Positions 19,469 through 30,406 are shown, counted from the stretch's first letter. The stretch is 64,000 nucleotides of DNA from Haematobia irritans (GCF_050003625.1 NC_134400.1:47977096-48041095); one strand, 5' to 3'. Numbers and translations are program-made. The notes: generated by a model not told the origin, from the sequence alone.

Positions 19469-20402
19469 AAGGGTGATTTGTTAAGAGCTTGATAACTTTT
19501 TTTTAAAAAAAAACGCATAAAATTTGCAAAATCTCATCGGTTCTTTATTTGAAACGTTAGATTGGTCCATGACATTTACTTTTTGAAGATAATTTCATTT
19601 AAATGTTGACCGCGGCTGCGTCTTAGTTGGTCCATTCGGAAAGTCCAATTTTGGGCAACTTTTTCGAGCATTTCGGCCGGAATAGCCCGAATTTCTTCGG
19701 AAATGTTGTCTTCCAAAGCTGGAATAGTTGCTGGCTTATTTCTGTAGACTTTAGACTTGACGTAGCCCCACAAAAAATAGTCTAAAGGCGTCAAATCGCA
19801 TGATCTTGGTGGCCAACTTACCGGTCCATTTCTTGAGATGAATTGTTCTCCGAAGTTTTCCCTCAAAATGGCCATAGAATCGCGAGCTGTGTGGCATGTA
19901 GCGCCATCTTGTTGAAACCACATGTCAACCAAGTTCAGTTCTTCCATTTTTGGCAACAAAAAGTTTGTTAGCATCGAACGATAGCGATCGCCATTCACCG
20001 TAACGTTGCGTCCAACAGCATCTTTGAAAAAATACGGTCCAATGATTCCACCAGCGTACAAACCACACCAAACAGTGCATTTTTCGGGATGCATGGGCAG
20101 TTCTTGAACGGCTTCTGGTTGCTCTTCACTCCAAATGCGGCAATTTTGCTTATTTACGTAGCCATTCAACCAGAAATGAGCCTCATCGCTGAACAAAATT
20201 TGTCGATAAAAAAGCGGATTTTCTGCCAACTTTTCTAGGGCCCATTCACTGAAAATTCGACGTTGTGGCTCGTTAGTAAGTCTATTCATGATGAAATGTC
20301 AAAGCATACTGAGCATCTTTCTCTTTGACACCATGTCTGAAATCCCACGTGATCTGTCAAATACTAATGCATGAAAATCCTAACCTCAAAAGAATCACCC
20401 TT
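19469..20402 (-). mobile_element. Rosa-type (DD41D) mariner, copy 2
   Basis: Ends AAGGGTGATTTGTTAAGAGC (left) and, inverted, AAGGGTGATTCTTTTGAGG (right), with TA at 19467-19468 and 20403-20404. The target, GCTATGC-TA-TATAAATATA of the tRNA-like MITE, is intact at 30869-30890, proving TA duplication. The length is 934 bp. Only tiny differences from copy 1 were seen, including the indel that breaks copy 1. Confidence 0.92.
19576..20289 (-). CDS. Mariner DD41D transposase lacking N-terminal DNA-binding region
   Basis: A 237-codon uninterrupted frame starts MNRLTNEPQRRIFSEWALEK and keeps all three catalytic aspartates: D35 (FSDEAHFW), D128 (QQDGATCHTA) and D170 (TPLDYFLWG), 41 residues apart for the last pair. 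WPPRSCDLTPLDYF and the QNWTFRMDQLRR C-terminus are typical of the family. Full-length mariner transposases are about 340-350 residues; roughly 110 residues with the paired helix-turn-helix that binds the TIR are missing. A short MVSKRKML-like frame precedes it in the remaining leader. It could make a catalytic-domain protein that competes with active transposase, but this is speculation. Confidence 0.88.
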   Translation of the reverse strand: MNRLTNEPQRRIFSEWALEKLAENPLFYRQILFSDEAHFWLNGYVNKQNCRIWSEEQPEAVQELPMHPEKCTVWCGLYAGGIIGPYFFKDAVGRNVTVNGDRYRSMLTNFLLPKMEELNLVDMWFQQDGATCHTARDSMAILRENFGEQFISRNGPVSWPPRSCDLTPLDYFLWGYVKSKVYRNKPATIPALEDNISEEIRAIPAEMLEKVAQNWTFRMDQLRRSRGQHLNEIIFKK

Positions 20403-20450
20403 TATATAAATATAACTTATATGGATATTTATCTATTGATGACCATAACT

Positions 20451-20522
20451 GGTACATAGCTCAGTGGTTAGTGTGTTGGCTTACAAAGTGCATGGTCCGC
20501 GGTTCGATTCTCCGTCCAGGCG
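20451..20522 (+). other. tRNA-like module 1 (pol III box A/B), in MITE copy 1
   Basis: ACATAGCTCAGTGGTTAGTG is a good box A (TRGYNNARNGG), and GGTTCGATTC is a good box B about 45 bases later. The segment TTGGCTTACAAA sits where an anticodon loop would be. D, anticodon and acceptor stems do not pair well, so this is a tRNA-derived, SINE-head-like module. The same module occurs at 30922-30993, 55841-55913 and, in inverse, 18888-18950. Confidence 0.7.
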
Positions 20523-20844
20523 AAAGGTAAAATAAAATTAAAAAATTTATAAAATTGTATAATTTCTTCTACATTGTTGGTATTACAGGAAAAGGTGTTA
20601 AGAACTAAAAAACCTCGTGGATGTGAGAAAGATGTGAAGGAAAATGCAATTAGCAAGAAAATAATGTTTTTTTTAGTTTGTCTTTATGAAAATGTTTTTA
20701 CATCCTGGAAAAGCATAAACGTTTATCACAAAAAGTATATACTTTTCTTCCAAATACACTTCCTTACAGTGAAAAGCAAATGAGAAACGAACTTTGTTTG
20801 TCTAAAATTTCGTTTGGGAGGAAAGAATTATTTTTTTGCGTGTA

Positions 20845-20938
20845 GGTACTTTTAGTTAATGTGGTATCACAATGGATTGAATAGTCTAAGTGAGCCTGAA
20901 TCTTAATCGGGCTGCCACCTTAACCTAACCTAACCTAT
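20845..20938 (+). mobile_element. 5'-truncated LOA LINE tail with CCTAA-repeat end
   Basis: From GGTACTTTTAGTTAATGTGG to the tail CCTAACCTAACCTA it matches the last 90 bp of the LOA copies at 25280 and 34540. It starts directly at the edge of the tRNA-like MITE. No target duplication could be defined. Confidence 0.8.
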
Positions 20939-21343
20939 GGTAGTCTGTTTCATATTTTAGACCCATTTTCAATGGGAGTTTTCTTCAATTGACTCGATAG
21001 TTTCCACAGAGAATACATTTAATATGTTATTTAAGTGTGTCATCTTGATCTAATATGGCCAAAATACCCACATTTTACACAAAATTCTGTGATGATTTCC
21101 CCGTATCGTAGTCATATCCTACAATGCCAAACTTTGTACAGAACGGTCGAATTAAAAAAAAAACTCCGACTTGTAGAAATATCGCCCAAATTGGCCAAAT
21201 AATATATCACAACCCACAATTTACCACATATCTTGGCGAGATTTAACCAATATCCTTGTAAAATCGCCACTGCTGGATAGCACAAATTGTAAATATTACT
21301 CAAAAATACATATGTATCGCCCGATAAATCATAAATGTGCATA
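20939..21343. other. Degraded HLE-B-like sequence
   Basis: No gene seen. Isolated HLE-B landmarks remain (CCTTGTAAAATCGCCACTGC near 21258, a CGCCCGATAAATCATAAATG near 21318), so much of this is probably an old HLE-B tail. Confidence 0.45.
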
Positions 21344-23456
21344 AGCTTGTGCATTTGTATGTAACGCCAAGAAGGAAAAGTCGGAGACCCATCGTTTAGT
21401 ATACCGATCGTCTTAGAATTAAATTCTGAGTCGATTTAGCCATGACCGGGTCGTTTTTTTGGGACAAAGACAATCGCTATTGATTTTGGAAAAATCGGTT
21501 CAGATTTAGATATAGCTGTCATATATATTTATCTCCGATTTGGTCATAATTGGCGTGCTTATCAACCGATGTTCTTCAAATTCCGTACATCCGAATATTT
21601 TATGAGTCTCGAAAAACTTTCAAAATATCAGCCAAATCGGTTCAGATTTAGATAAAACTCCCATATATATCTTTCGTCCGATTTAGACTCATATGGCAAC
21701 AGAGGCCAAAGTTTACTACCGATTTTCGTGAGATTTTGCACAGAGAGAAAAATTGACATCCTACCAATGTTTGGTAAATTTGATTGAAATCGGTTCAGAT
21801 TTAGATATAGCTCCCATATATATCTTTCGTCCGATTTGCACTTATATGGCCTCAAAAGCCAGTGATTTGCCCTGACATGCTTCAAATTTTGATTTTGGAA
21901 AAATCGGTTCAGATTTAGATATAGCTGTCATATATATTTATCTCCGATTTGGTCATAATTGGCGTGCTTATCAACCGATGTTCTTCAAATTCCGTACATC
22001 CGAATATTTTATGAGTCTCGAAAAACTTTCAAAATATCAGCCAAATCGGTTCAGATTTAGATACAACTCCCATATATATCTTTCGTCCGATTTAGACTCA
22101 TATGGCAACAGAGGCCAAAGTTTACTACCGATTTTCGTGAAATTTTGCACAGAGAGAAAAATTGACATTCTACCAATGTTTGGTAAATTTGATTGAAATC
22201 GGTTCAGATTTAGATATAGCTCCCATATATATCTTTCGTCCGATTTGCACTTATATGGCCTCAAAAGCCAGTGTTTTGCCCTGACATGCTTCAAATTTTG
22301 CACCAGAGGTACGTTTAACGTTGTCGTTATGTGTGCCAAATTTGGTTAAAATCGCTGCAGATTTAGATATAGCTCCCATATATATCGTTCGTCCGATTTG
22401 GGCTTATATGGCCTCAAAAACCAGAGTTTTGCCCTAACTTGCTTCAAATTTTGCACATGGAGTACGTTTAATAGTATCGGTATGTGTGCCAAATTTGGTT
22501 GAAATCGGTTCAGATTTAGATATAGCCCCCAGATATATCGGCTCAGATTTAGATATAGCTGTCATATATATTTATAACCGATCTGGTCAGAAATGACGTA
22601 TTTTTCAACCGGTCCTCTTCTAATTTCGTGTAATCGAATATTTTGTGAGTGTCGTTAATTTTGTAAAATATAAGGCAAATCGGTTCAGATTCTGATATAG
22701 CTCTCATATATAGCTTTCGCCCGATCTACCCTCCTATGGCCTCAGAGGCCAATCTTTTGTTCCAATTTACGTGAAATTTTGCATAGGGAGTAGAATTAAC
22801 ATTATAAATATCCACACTGAATTTGGTTGAAATCGGTGCAGATTTAGATATATAGCTTCCGCTCGATTAAAACTCCTATGGCCACAGAGGCCAAAGTTTT
22901 ACCCCGAGTTACATAAAATTTTGCACAGAGAGTAGAACTAACATTATAAATATGCGTACTGAATTTGGTTGAAATTCGTTCGGATTTAGATATGGCTCCC
23001 ATATATATCTGTCGTCCGATTTACAGATATGACCACCGTAGATCAAAATTTTCCTCTGATTTACTTAAAATTGTGCACAGGAAATGGAAATAACATTTTT
23101 ACTATGCATGCCAAATTTAGTTGAAATTGGTTCAGATTTGGATATATCTATCATATATCTACCGGAGGTCAAAATTTCACGCCGATTTACTTGAAGTTTT
23201 GTACAGAGAGTGGGGCCAACATTCCGTCCCGGTCATCAACCAATTTAAATTTTAAGTTCAGACATTTTGTGAAAGTTTTACAAAATTTTGTCCAAATCGG
23301 TTCATATTTAAATATTTGTATATGGGAATATAAACCTTTATATAGTTCCTAACAAATTTGAAGGTGTTAAGATGGTATCAAAAATATTGATATACATAGT
23401 GGTGAAGGGTATAATATAGTCGGCCCCGCCCAACTTTAGACTTTCCTTACTTGTTT
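21344..23456 (+). mobile_element. HLE-B4: Helentron-like element with worn 5' end
   Basis: It starts within the 5' part at AGCTTGTGCATTTGTATGTA; the ATACCC terminus is lost, and the GTCY microsatellite is reduced (ATGACCGGGTCG). About ten tandem units of 150-154 bp follow, including a large near-perfect duplication (about 21480-21895 versus 21892-22310). The 3' end is GGGTATAATATAGTCGGCCC then CCTTACTTGTTT. It is non-coding. Confidence 0.75.
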
Positions 23457-23706
23457 TTTACTAACATTGTGTTTCATCACAGGGTGTTAGCCGATTTAAT
23501 TTTTAATTCTATCGATTTTGTAGAAGTACACAAAATTGTCTCCAAATCGTTTCAGATATAGATATTTGTATATGGGAATATAAACCTTGATAATAACTCC
23601 TAACAAATTTGAAGGAGTTGAGATGGTAACACAAATTTTGGTCTACATAATGGTGAAGGCTATAATATAGTCGGCCCCGCCCGACATTAGACTTTACTTA
23701 CTTGTT
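23457..23706 (+). mobile_element. Extra HLE-B 3' end directly following HLE-B4
   Basis: About 210 bp repeat the last part of HLE-B4 with mutations: AGATATAGATATTTGTATAT, a GGTGAAGGCTATAATATAGT box, the same hairpin GTCGG/CCGAC and the end TACTTACTTGTTTT. No 5' end or central repeats belong to it. Tandem terminal duplications of this kind also occur at 38663-38922. Confidence 0.75.
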
Positions 23707-24868
23707 TTAAATTTAATTTTTCCAATTTTGAGAAAATCGAATAGTCGACCTTTGCCCCATAAACCCAAATTCGACATTCCTAAGTTTTGAAATAATCAAA
23801 AAATTCGACTTACAGTTACTGATTACAATCTTACGATATTTGTTGCTAGAATAAATTATGCAACAATTGTGTCAAGGCAGAGGCGTTTACTATGTACTCA
23901 TACCACAGTATCTTCTCATAAATTCGCTTGTTATCTAAACAAGTTCACGAATTCTTAAAATGACATTGTCAACTATAATCGCCCCCTTCTTCCCCATATC
24001 TAATTCGCATGTTGGTAACACTACAGGAGGTATACCACGGATCCATTCCAGTTTTGTTTTCTAAGCAAAGAATTTATCGTTAGTCACAAACTGATGTGTT
24101 CCACAGAAAAAGATAAATGTTTGACCTTTAGGTTCAATTTGGTGTTTTCTTGTTCGCCCTGTGCAAGATTAAGTTCTTCCTCGTCTTTTTTGTAGACCGG
24201 AAATTGTGTGGAAATTCACAGAAAAAGGTAGGAAATACAATGCCTCCATTATAATCTATGGAATTTGCAAAGTTCGTTTATTTTCCTTTTGCTGTGAGTG
24301 ACGCCACCCAGACTCCTCGACACTGGGGGTTGTAGAGGAAACTGGAAATTATTTATAGAATTAATAAAGTTTAAGCTTGATTAATCCTGTTGATAATGTA
24401 AGCTCCAAATCCAATTGTTATGTTTTTAATGAAGTTTCCTATGGCGGGTCGCGCCCACACCCCAAGTGACAGGGTCCAGTCAGGCGTAATGTAGTTTGCT
24501 GCTAGCTCATTGGTTTTTTACGTTTTTTCTTGAGATTTTCCCTGTTGTTCTTCTGGTTTATATGGAAAATGAGATGATGTATGATGATGCCACCATAAAT
24601 CATTTGAAGTTTGAGTAGCTCTCTGTCTTTTTCGCGTGTTCTTGTCACAACGATTTAGCAGACCATTTGAATAAGATAGAGGAGGATTTGTTCTGTTCAG
24701 TTTTTTTTCGCCTTCATCCCAACGAGGAAGCTTGTCGTTACTAGCATTCGAGGCGTGTGTTGTTTGTTTCCTTTCCCTTGATTGAGAAATATACAGTTTT
24801 TCCGTTGTAGGAAAATATTTTTCTTTAGGAAGCTTAAAAAATGAAAGGTCAGATTCGCTTCAGTTCAG
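23707..24868. other. Apparently unique DNA, no gene recognised
   Basis: Base composition is more balanced than in the repeats, for example around 24290-24340 and 24440-24490, but no frame of coding character, splice-consistent exon, tRNA or element end was identified. Confidence 0.4.
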
Positions 24869-24989
24869 TTGATTGAAAACCCATTTCTCAAAAGGCATTT
24901 GTCTTATAATCAAGATGATTGGAGCCAGATCATCAGCCTATACCAAGGGCAAAACAAAAAGTTGATAAAAACAGTATGTGGATTAAAAT

Positions 24990-25269
24990 CAGCGTCCAGA
25001 ATACGCAACAAATCAAATCTGGGAATCGGTTTATATGGAGTCCATATGTATGTAATTGTGAGTCGATATGGAATCGGGCAGCACTCAGTGATAAGAGAGA
25101 AGTTCACCACTGTGGTATCACAATGAATAGTCTATGTCCGGAGCGTCAAATCTGGGGATCGGTTTAACTGGGGGACCGATATGGACCACTTTTTGCATGG
25201 TTGTTAGAGATCATATACTAACATCACGTACCAAACCGGAACAGGTGAATTTTGCTCCTCCAAGATGCC
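24990..25269. repeat. HLE-A central-repeat fragments and a SINE fragment
   Basis: 25015-25060 (AAATCTGGGAATCGGTTTAT) and 25142-25269 (AAATCTGGGGATCGGTTTAA ... GAATTTTGCTCCTCCAAG) are HLE-A units in minus orientation. Between them, 25067-25135 (TATGGAATCGGGCAGCACTC ... GAATAGTCTATG) matches the middle of the SINE at 62860-63093. The second fragment is the left flank of the LOA insertion and continues at 30299. Confidence 0.7.
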
Positions 25270-25415
25270 CCGGAGGTTAGGTTAGGTTAGGTTAAAGTGG
25301 CAGCCCGATTAAGATTCAGGCTCACTTAGACTATTCAGTCCATTGTGATACCACATTAACTAAAAGTACCTATTACATATGGGCACTTCTAGTTTTAACC
25401 GCTGAACCTTCTTGA

Positions 25416-28400
25416 TTATTTTTCTTTGTTGAACCAACCAGATTGTTCCAAAAATTTTAGCAGACTGCTTAAGTTAACGTTTTCCAGATCCGCCAGTAAT
25501 CTGAAGCTATATGCTCCTAAAAGTTGCTTGCGCTTTACACAAAATGCAGGACACTCACACAAGAGGTGTTTAATTGATTCTTTTTCCTCCGCATCATGAC
25601 AGCTCATACAATAGTCATTATACTTCGCGCCAATAGTTTTTGCAAAATCTCCAATCAGGCAGCGACCCGTTATAGCAGATATCAGGAGTGATATCTGACG
25701 TCTCGAGAACATTAGCATATCTAGTGTGCGGTTTAAGTTGAAATGGGGCCATATTTGCTTGGTGTCGTTACAACCCTTGCAATTCTACCAACGAACATTT
25801 GCCATCATAACAGCCTTCTCACGCAGCATGAGCTTGCAGGTAGCTAGGGGCATACCAACAAATTCTAGTTCCCCTGGAATATGTAAGGTAGTCCCTAGCC
25901 TTGCCAACTCATCCGCTTCGCAGTTCCCCGGCATGTTCCTATGGCCAGGCACCCATATTAGGTGAATATTGTACTGCTCAGCCATCTCATTGAGAGATTT
26001 GCGGCAATCGATGGCCATTTTCGAGTTGAGGAACACAGAGTCCAAGGATTTTATTGCAGGTTGACTGTCTGAGTATATATTAATGCCCACATTTTTTGGA
26101 ACATTACTTCTCAGCCAATTCGCCACCTCTCTTATTGCTAATATTTCAGCCTGAAAAACACTACAGTGATCAGGTAATCTTTTCGCTATTCGAAGTTCCA
26201 GATCTTTAGAATATACTCCGAAACCCACTTGGCCATCCAATTTGGAGCCATCAGTGTAGAAATCTATATATCTTTTATTCCCCGGGGTCCGTGTACACCA
26301 CGCCTCACTGTTGGGAATTAGAGTCTCAAACTTTTTGTCGAAAAGTGGACTCGCCAAAGTGTAATCCACTTCGTTAGGCACATCTGGCATTATTTTGAGG
26401 ACCGAACTGTGACCGTAACTTTTTTCCGACCACAGCGATAGCTCGCGCAACCGCACAGCCGTTGTTGCAGCTGAATGTTTGGCCAAAATGTCTAAAGGCA
26501 ATAGATGCAGTATGACATTAAGGGAGTTTGTTCCTGTCTTGCTGAATGCACCTGAGATACACAAGCACGCCATACGCTGAACGTTGTCTAAACTTGTCGG
26601 CTGGTGAAGTGCCGGCCACCAGACTACAACACCATATAGCATTATAGGTCTAACCACTGCCGTGTATAGCCAATGTACAATTTTTGGTTTTAGTCCCCAC
26701 TTTTTCCCTATTGCCTTTTTGCACGAGTATAAAGCTACCGTTGCTTTCCTCGCCCTTTCTTCAATATTAAGCTTAAAGTTCAGCTTCCTGTCCAAAATAA
26801 CGCCAAGGTATTTTGCACACTCCCTAAAGGGAATTTCAATACCCCCTAAGGAAATGGGCCTAACCGTGGGAGTTTTGCGATCTTTGCTGTACATGACTAT
26901 TTCTGTCTTTGCAGGATTTACCCCAAGACCATTGTCTTTCGCCCATTTCTCAGTCATCCGGAGGGCCCTCTGAATAATATCTCTGATTGTGGATGGGAAT
27001 TTTCCCCTGACTGCCAGAGCCACATCATCTGCGTATGCCACCACTTTTATCCTTTCTTTTTCTAGAGTAACCAGAAGGCTATTTATAGCAACATTCCAAA
27101 GAAGAGGTGATAGAACTCCTCCTTGGGGAGTGCCTCTGTTCACATACCTTTGTATGTTTGCTTGTCCTAGTGTGGCTGAAATACGTCTCTTCATTAGCAG
27201 TTCGTCTAACAGCTTGAGTATACATGGATCAACATTCAGAGTTGTCAGTCCATTTAATATCGAGCTCGGATGGACATTATTGAACGCCCCTTCGATGTCT
27301 AGAAACGCCACGATTGTGTATTCTTTGACAGATAGTGAGCTTTCAATAAAGCTGACTAGTTCATGTAGTGCGGTCTCAGTAGACCTGCCCTTCGAGTATG
27401 CATGCTGTCGTTTCGAGAACAAACTTGAATCGATGCTAGTTCTAAGATAAATATCTATCATCCTCTCCAGAGTCTTAAGTAGGAATGAGGATAAGCTGAT
27501 TGGTCGGAAATCCTTCGCCCTCGAGTGAGAGGCTTTTCCCGCTTTAGGTATGAAAACGACTTTTGTTTCCCTCCACTTTCCTGGGATATATGATAAGTTG
27601 ATACATCCTTTATATATCACCGACAACCAGGGGATAATTTTGTCAGTTACAGCTTGTAACTCCGCCGGAGTAATTCCATCAGGTCCAGGGGATTTGAATG
27701 GTCCAAAGCTATTTAGCGCCCATCTTATTCTAGTTTCCGATACAATTTCCTCGACAGGAAACGACCGCTGAGCAACTGTGGCACTGCCAGTACATGGTTC
27801 AACCGTCTGATTTCCAGGAAAATGTGTGTCCAATAGTACCTCCAGCGTCTCCTCACTGGACGTTGTCCAATTGCCCTCCGATGTTTTAATGAAACCTGGA
27901 GCGGAGTTGGTGGATGCTAGAACCTTCCGTAGTCTGGAAGCCTCGGACGTATTCTCAATACTGCTGCAGTAAGCATTCCAAGAGTTATGCTGAGCCTTTC
28001 TCAGTTCTCGCTTGTATCCTCTCAGATTCTTCTTGTAAGCGTCCCAGTCCTCAGGGGCTCTGGTGGACTTTGCCTTGTTAAAGAGCTTCCTGCAGGATTT
28101 CCTCATATTACTTAATTCCGTAGACCACCATGGTGGTCGATGTTTCCCCCTTGGCTTTCCTCTAGGGCATGCAGCTTTCAGTGAGATGTTGAAGGCTTTA
28201 GTAATCCGCTCCACTGCGTGTTCGATATCTTGCACATTTCTCATATTTGTCTCTGTTATTTCCGGTATCATCATATTGAACGATTCCCTATACCTATTCC
28301 AGTCAGCTTTCCTAACATTTGGCGGAAATATGATCTTGGTGATATGAACATCAAATTTGAAACTGATGTAGCGATGATCTGAGAAGCTGTGTTCACTTAA

Positions 28401-29021
28401 AATCTGCCGCTCAGATATCATTTCATTTAGTTCTTGCGAGGCCAAGGTGATGTCCAAAACCTCTTGCCTGTTTTTAGTGACAAAGGTTGGGACATCTCCC
28501 TTGTTGCAAACTACCAGATTAGTACGCAAAATAAACTCTATTAGCGACTCTCCCCTTGCATTAGTACCACTACTTCCCCATATACTATGATGTGCATTCG
28601 CATCGCATCCCATAATGAGTTTCGTCTTTGTTTTCAGTGACTCCTCCACTAAGGTCTTAACGGCATATGGAGGCATCTCCCTGTCATGTCCCATGTAGAC
28701 CGAAGATACCCAATATTTGCATTTGGCTATTTCTAAACTTGCAACGACAGTGTCTGTATTGCACATTGAAGGAAGCAGAAACAAGTTGAGCTCGTTTTTA
28801 GTAATTATACAGGCTCGATTTACACCATTACCAGTATACTGCAATAGTTTGAACCCCGGAGTACTTAATTCACATATTTTGTTTTTATAAACATATGGTT
28901 CTTGAATAAGAACTATATCTATGTCCCCTTTCATCAGGAGAACTTTTAAGGCAGCACATGCAGCCTTACAATGATGAAGATTTATCTGGAGGATCCGTAG
29001 GACCATCGAGATTTTCAACAA
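25416..29021 (-). CDS. LOA ORF2: endonuclease, reverse transcriptase, RNase H (one premature stop)
   Basis: This enzyme nicks the target, primes cDNA on the nick and degrades RNA. Residues 10-220 are the AP endonuclease: QINLHH (13-18), QEP (E41), GCDANAHHS (138-146), SDHR (214-217). Residues about 430-800 are the RT, with SPGPDGITP (444-452), FLDIEGAF, GTPQGGVLSP and YADDVAL (663-669). RNase H spans about 919-1043: YTDGSK, E in FQAEILAI, YSDSQ, and the GNCEADELARLG aspartate. After residue 1078 (NVRW) a TAG at 25785-25787 replaces the GAG present in the copy at 33791-34234. The same frame then continues to 25416 with a CCHC-like C-x-x-C...KHLLCEC motif. It overlaps ORF1 by 56 bp in another frame. 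It is close to functional; the stop removes the zinc motif but none of the three enzyme domains. Confidence 0.9.
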
Positions 29022-30183
29022 CCGTCACATCAGCCGCTTCAATCGAGTCATCAAGAATGTCCTCTTCAGAGATATCGGTGACTCTCGCAATAACCATAGG
29101 TTCAACTTTGGCAGTAGAAGCCTCCTCACGCATACGGTATCTATCCATGTCTTCAAATGTCTTGGTATCCCCCTCGACTTCGCAAGAGGATCCGCTTACT
29201 TCTGATTCAGACAGAGGCTTGTCCATTTCTGAATCCTTTAGCTGATCGTTTTTATACACCTTCATTTGGATATAATGAAAGCCATAACATACACGGCCCT
29301 GGGACTTTGCTAGATGTGGCAAAGACTGAGTGTTCAATATAAACACTGCATGCCGTCTTGGCCCATCCACTTCATCCAAACGGCCAACCTTCCAATCAGC
29401 TGTTGGAAGATCTGGATTGCATTGTTTCAGTCTATTTAAAATAGATTCAGGGTCAGGAGGGTTTGCAGGTATCCACGCATGTGCTCTTGGTCTAGCCGGT
29501 ATGTCTTTCTTCTCGACTAACTCTAGAGCAGCTCCTTCCCAAACTTCACCAATTAGTATCAGAGCAGCTTTAAAACATTCTATAGACCTCTGGTCCTCAA
29601 ATGCGACTAGCTTAAATCGTCCTTGATACCAACCAGCCTCTTGGTGTCGAGGATCTGGGCCGGGAAACTTTTCCAGCACCTGTGAGTAGACGCCAGACAA
29701 AGCATTCTCAATTTCCCCCCATTTTTGCTTTGGAACCATATCGTCCCATGCTCCTTTATTTATGATAGCCATCACAAGGCTGTCTTTAGCAACTGAGGCA
29801 AACGATCGTTGATCCCTTTTGGAGGATGGCAGCTCATCCGGTGATCGTTCCCTTTTTCCAGCCTCAAGAATTCCTTGAGCCCATTTTAAGGAATCGCTTT
29901 GTTTAGCCGACAACGTGCTTGGGTCGACTGATCCTAATTTCTTTAGGATAAACAAAGCATTTCTGCGTTCTTTGAATCTCTTTCGTGAGGGATTACCTCC
30001 TTTTGATGCCGTTACCTTGGAAAAGGTCCGACTTGTCAAATTGTCGCCACCTGTCGACCCGTCTACAAGTCGACTAATTGGGCCTAACTCTTGGTCATTG
30101 CCCAAATTTATAACTTCAGTCGATACCCGTCCACTGGGCCCTGAAGTTAGCAACCCAGTGGATGTCTTTGAATTTCTCTGCAT
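28966..30183 (-). CDS. LOA ORF1 protein (RNA-binding, gag-like)
   Basis: A 405-codon intact frame starts MQRNSKTSTGLL, the methionine also used in the deleted copy at 2599-3360. The N-terminal third is polar, with a basic stretch SRKRFKERR and KRERSPDELPSSKRDQRSFA. The middle (about residues 140-310) has the AGWYQGRFKLVAFEDQRSIE, WEGAALELV and RAHAWIPA pattern seen in ORF1 proteins of LOA elements (the DUF4780 type, by memory of the pattern). The C-terminus is acidic. No CCHC zinc knuckle is present. It ends inside the beginning of ORF2. Such proteins bind element RNA and take it to the nucleus; that role is from the family, not seen here. Confidence 0.8.
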   Translation of the reverse strand: MQRNSKTSTGLLTSGPSGRVSTEVINLGNDQELGPISRLVDGSTGGDNLTSRTFSKVTASKGGNPSRKRFKERRNALFILKKLGSVDPSTLSAKQSDSLKWAQGILEAGKRERSPDELPSSKRDQRSFASVAKDSLVMAIINKGAWDDMVPKQKWGEIENALSGVYSQVLEKFPGPDPRHQEAGWYQGRFKLVAFEDQRSIECFKAALILIGEVWEGAALELVEKKDIPARPRAHAWIPANPPDPESILNRLKQCNPDLPTADWKVGRLDEVDGPRRHAVFILNTQSLPHLAKSQGRVCYGFHYIQMKVYKNDQLKDSEMDKPLSESEVSGSSCEVEGDTKTFEDMDRYRMREEASTAKVEPMVIARVTDISEEDILDDSIEAADVTVVENLDGPTDPPDKSSSL

Positions 30184-30298
30184 GGTGGCCTAATATCCCA
30201 CCACACTTGAAATTCGTAGTAGGTACTTATTACGATGATTTTATCCGCTATTAAAAAAACACGTCCGTTCCGTTCGACGGTTGAGTTCATCTTCGTCT

Positions 30299-30406
30299 CC
30301 GGAGGTTAAATCTGCGGATCGGTTTACATGGGGGCTATATATGTATAGTTATAGACCGATATGGACCCATTTTTGTATGGTTATTAGAGACCATATACTA
30401 ACACCA
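30299..30406 (-). repeat. HLE-A repeat fragment flanking LOA
   Basis: CCGGAGGTTAAATCTGCGGA, GGTTTACATGGGGGCTATAT and the GAGACCATATACTAACACCA box continue the interrupted HLE-A unit left of the LOA at 25142-25269. It ends at the tRNA-like MITE. Confidence 0.8.

Larger units (their letters stand above)
18990..20842 (+). mobile_element. tRNA-like MITE, copy 1, interrupted by rosa mariner 2
   Basis: The left end is CGCAAAGAAAAAAAACGTTT and the right end ...ATTATTTTTTTGCGTG, flanked by TA (18988-18989; 20843-20844). Other copies start CACGCAAAG, so two bases are lost at the left. Without the mariner the element is about 0.92 kb and matches 30407-31312. It encodes no protein. Unusually for a TIR element, it carries two tRNA-like segments pointing away from each other (19329-19400 minus; 20451-20522 plus). 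Confidence 0.85.
25280..30298 (-). mobile_element. Near-complete LOA-clade non-LTR retrotransposon
   Basis: About 5.0 kb with two overlapping ORFs. The flanks CCGGAGGTTA at 25270-25279 and 30299-30308 are a 10-bp target duplication within HLE-A repeats. The 5' leader begins near 30284 (TCAACCGTCGAACGG on the element strand); 14 extra bases up to the duplication are unexplained. The 3' end is a conserved 90-bp tail finishing in a CCTAA pentamer run. ORF1 (28966-30183) is intact and ORF2 has one in-frame stop near its end. LOA assignment rests on QINLHHCKAA, GCDANAHHS, the RT sequence, a C-terminal RNase H and the ORF1 type; the I clade is the main alternative. Confidence 0.9.

Noticed and set aside
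20451..20522. Functional tRNA gene
   Set aside because: Boxes A and B are present, but the acceptor, D and anticodon stems do not pair; copies lie inside MITEs.
21628..22339. ORFs such as YKCKSDERYIWELYLNLNRF on the minus strand
   Set aside because: Readings of HLE-B units, repeated each 153 bp and also present in degraded copies.
25726..29245. Plus-strand ORFs across the LOA element (for example at 26989-27450 and 29330-29626)
   Set aside because: They are antisense shadows of ORF1/ORF2, which have all expected domain motifs on the minus strand.
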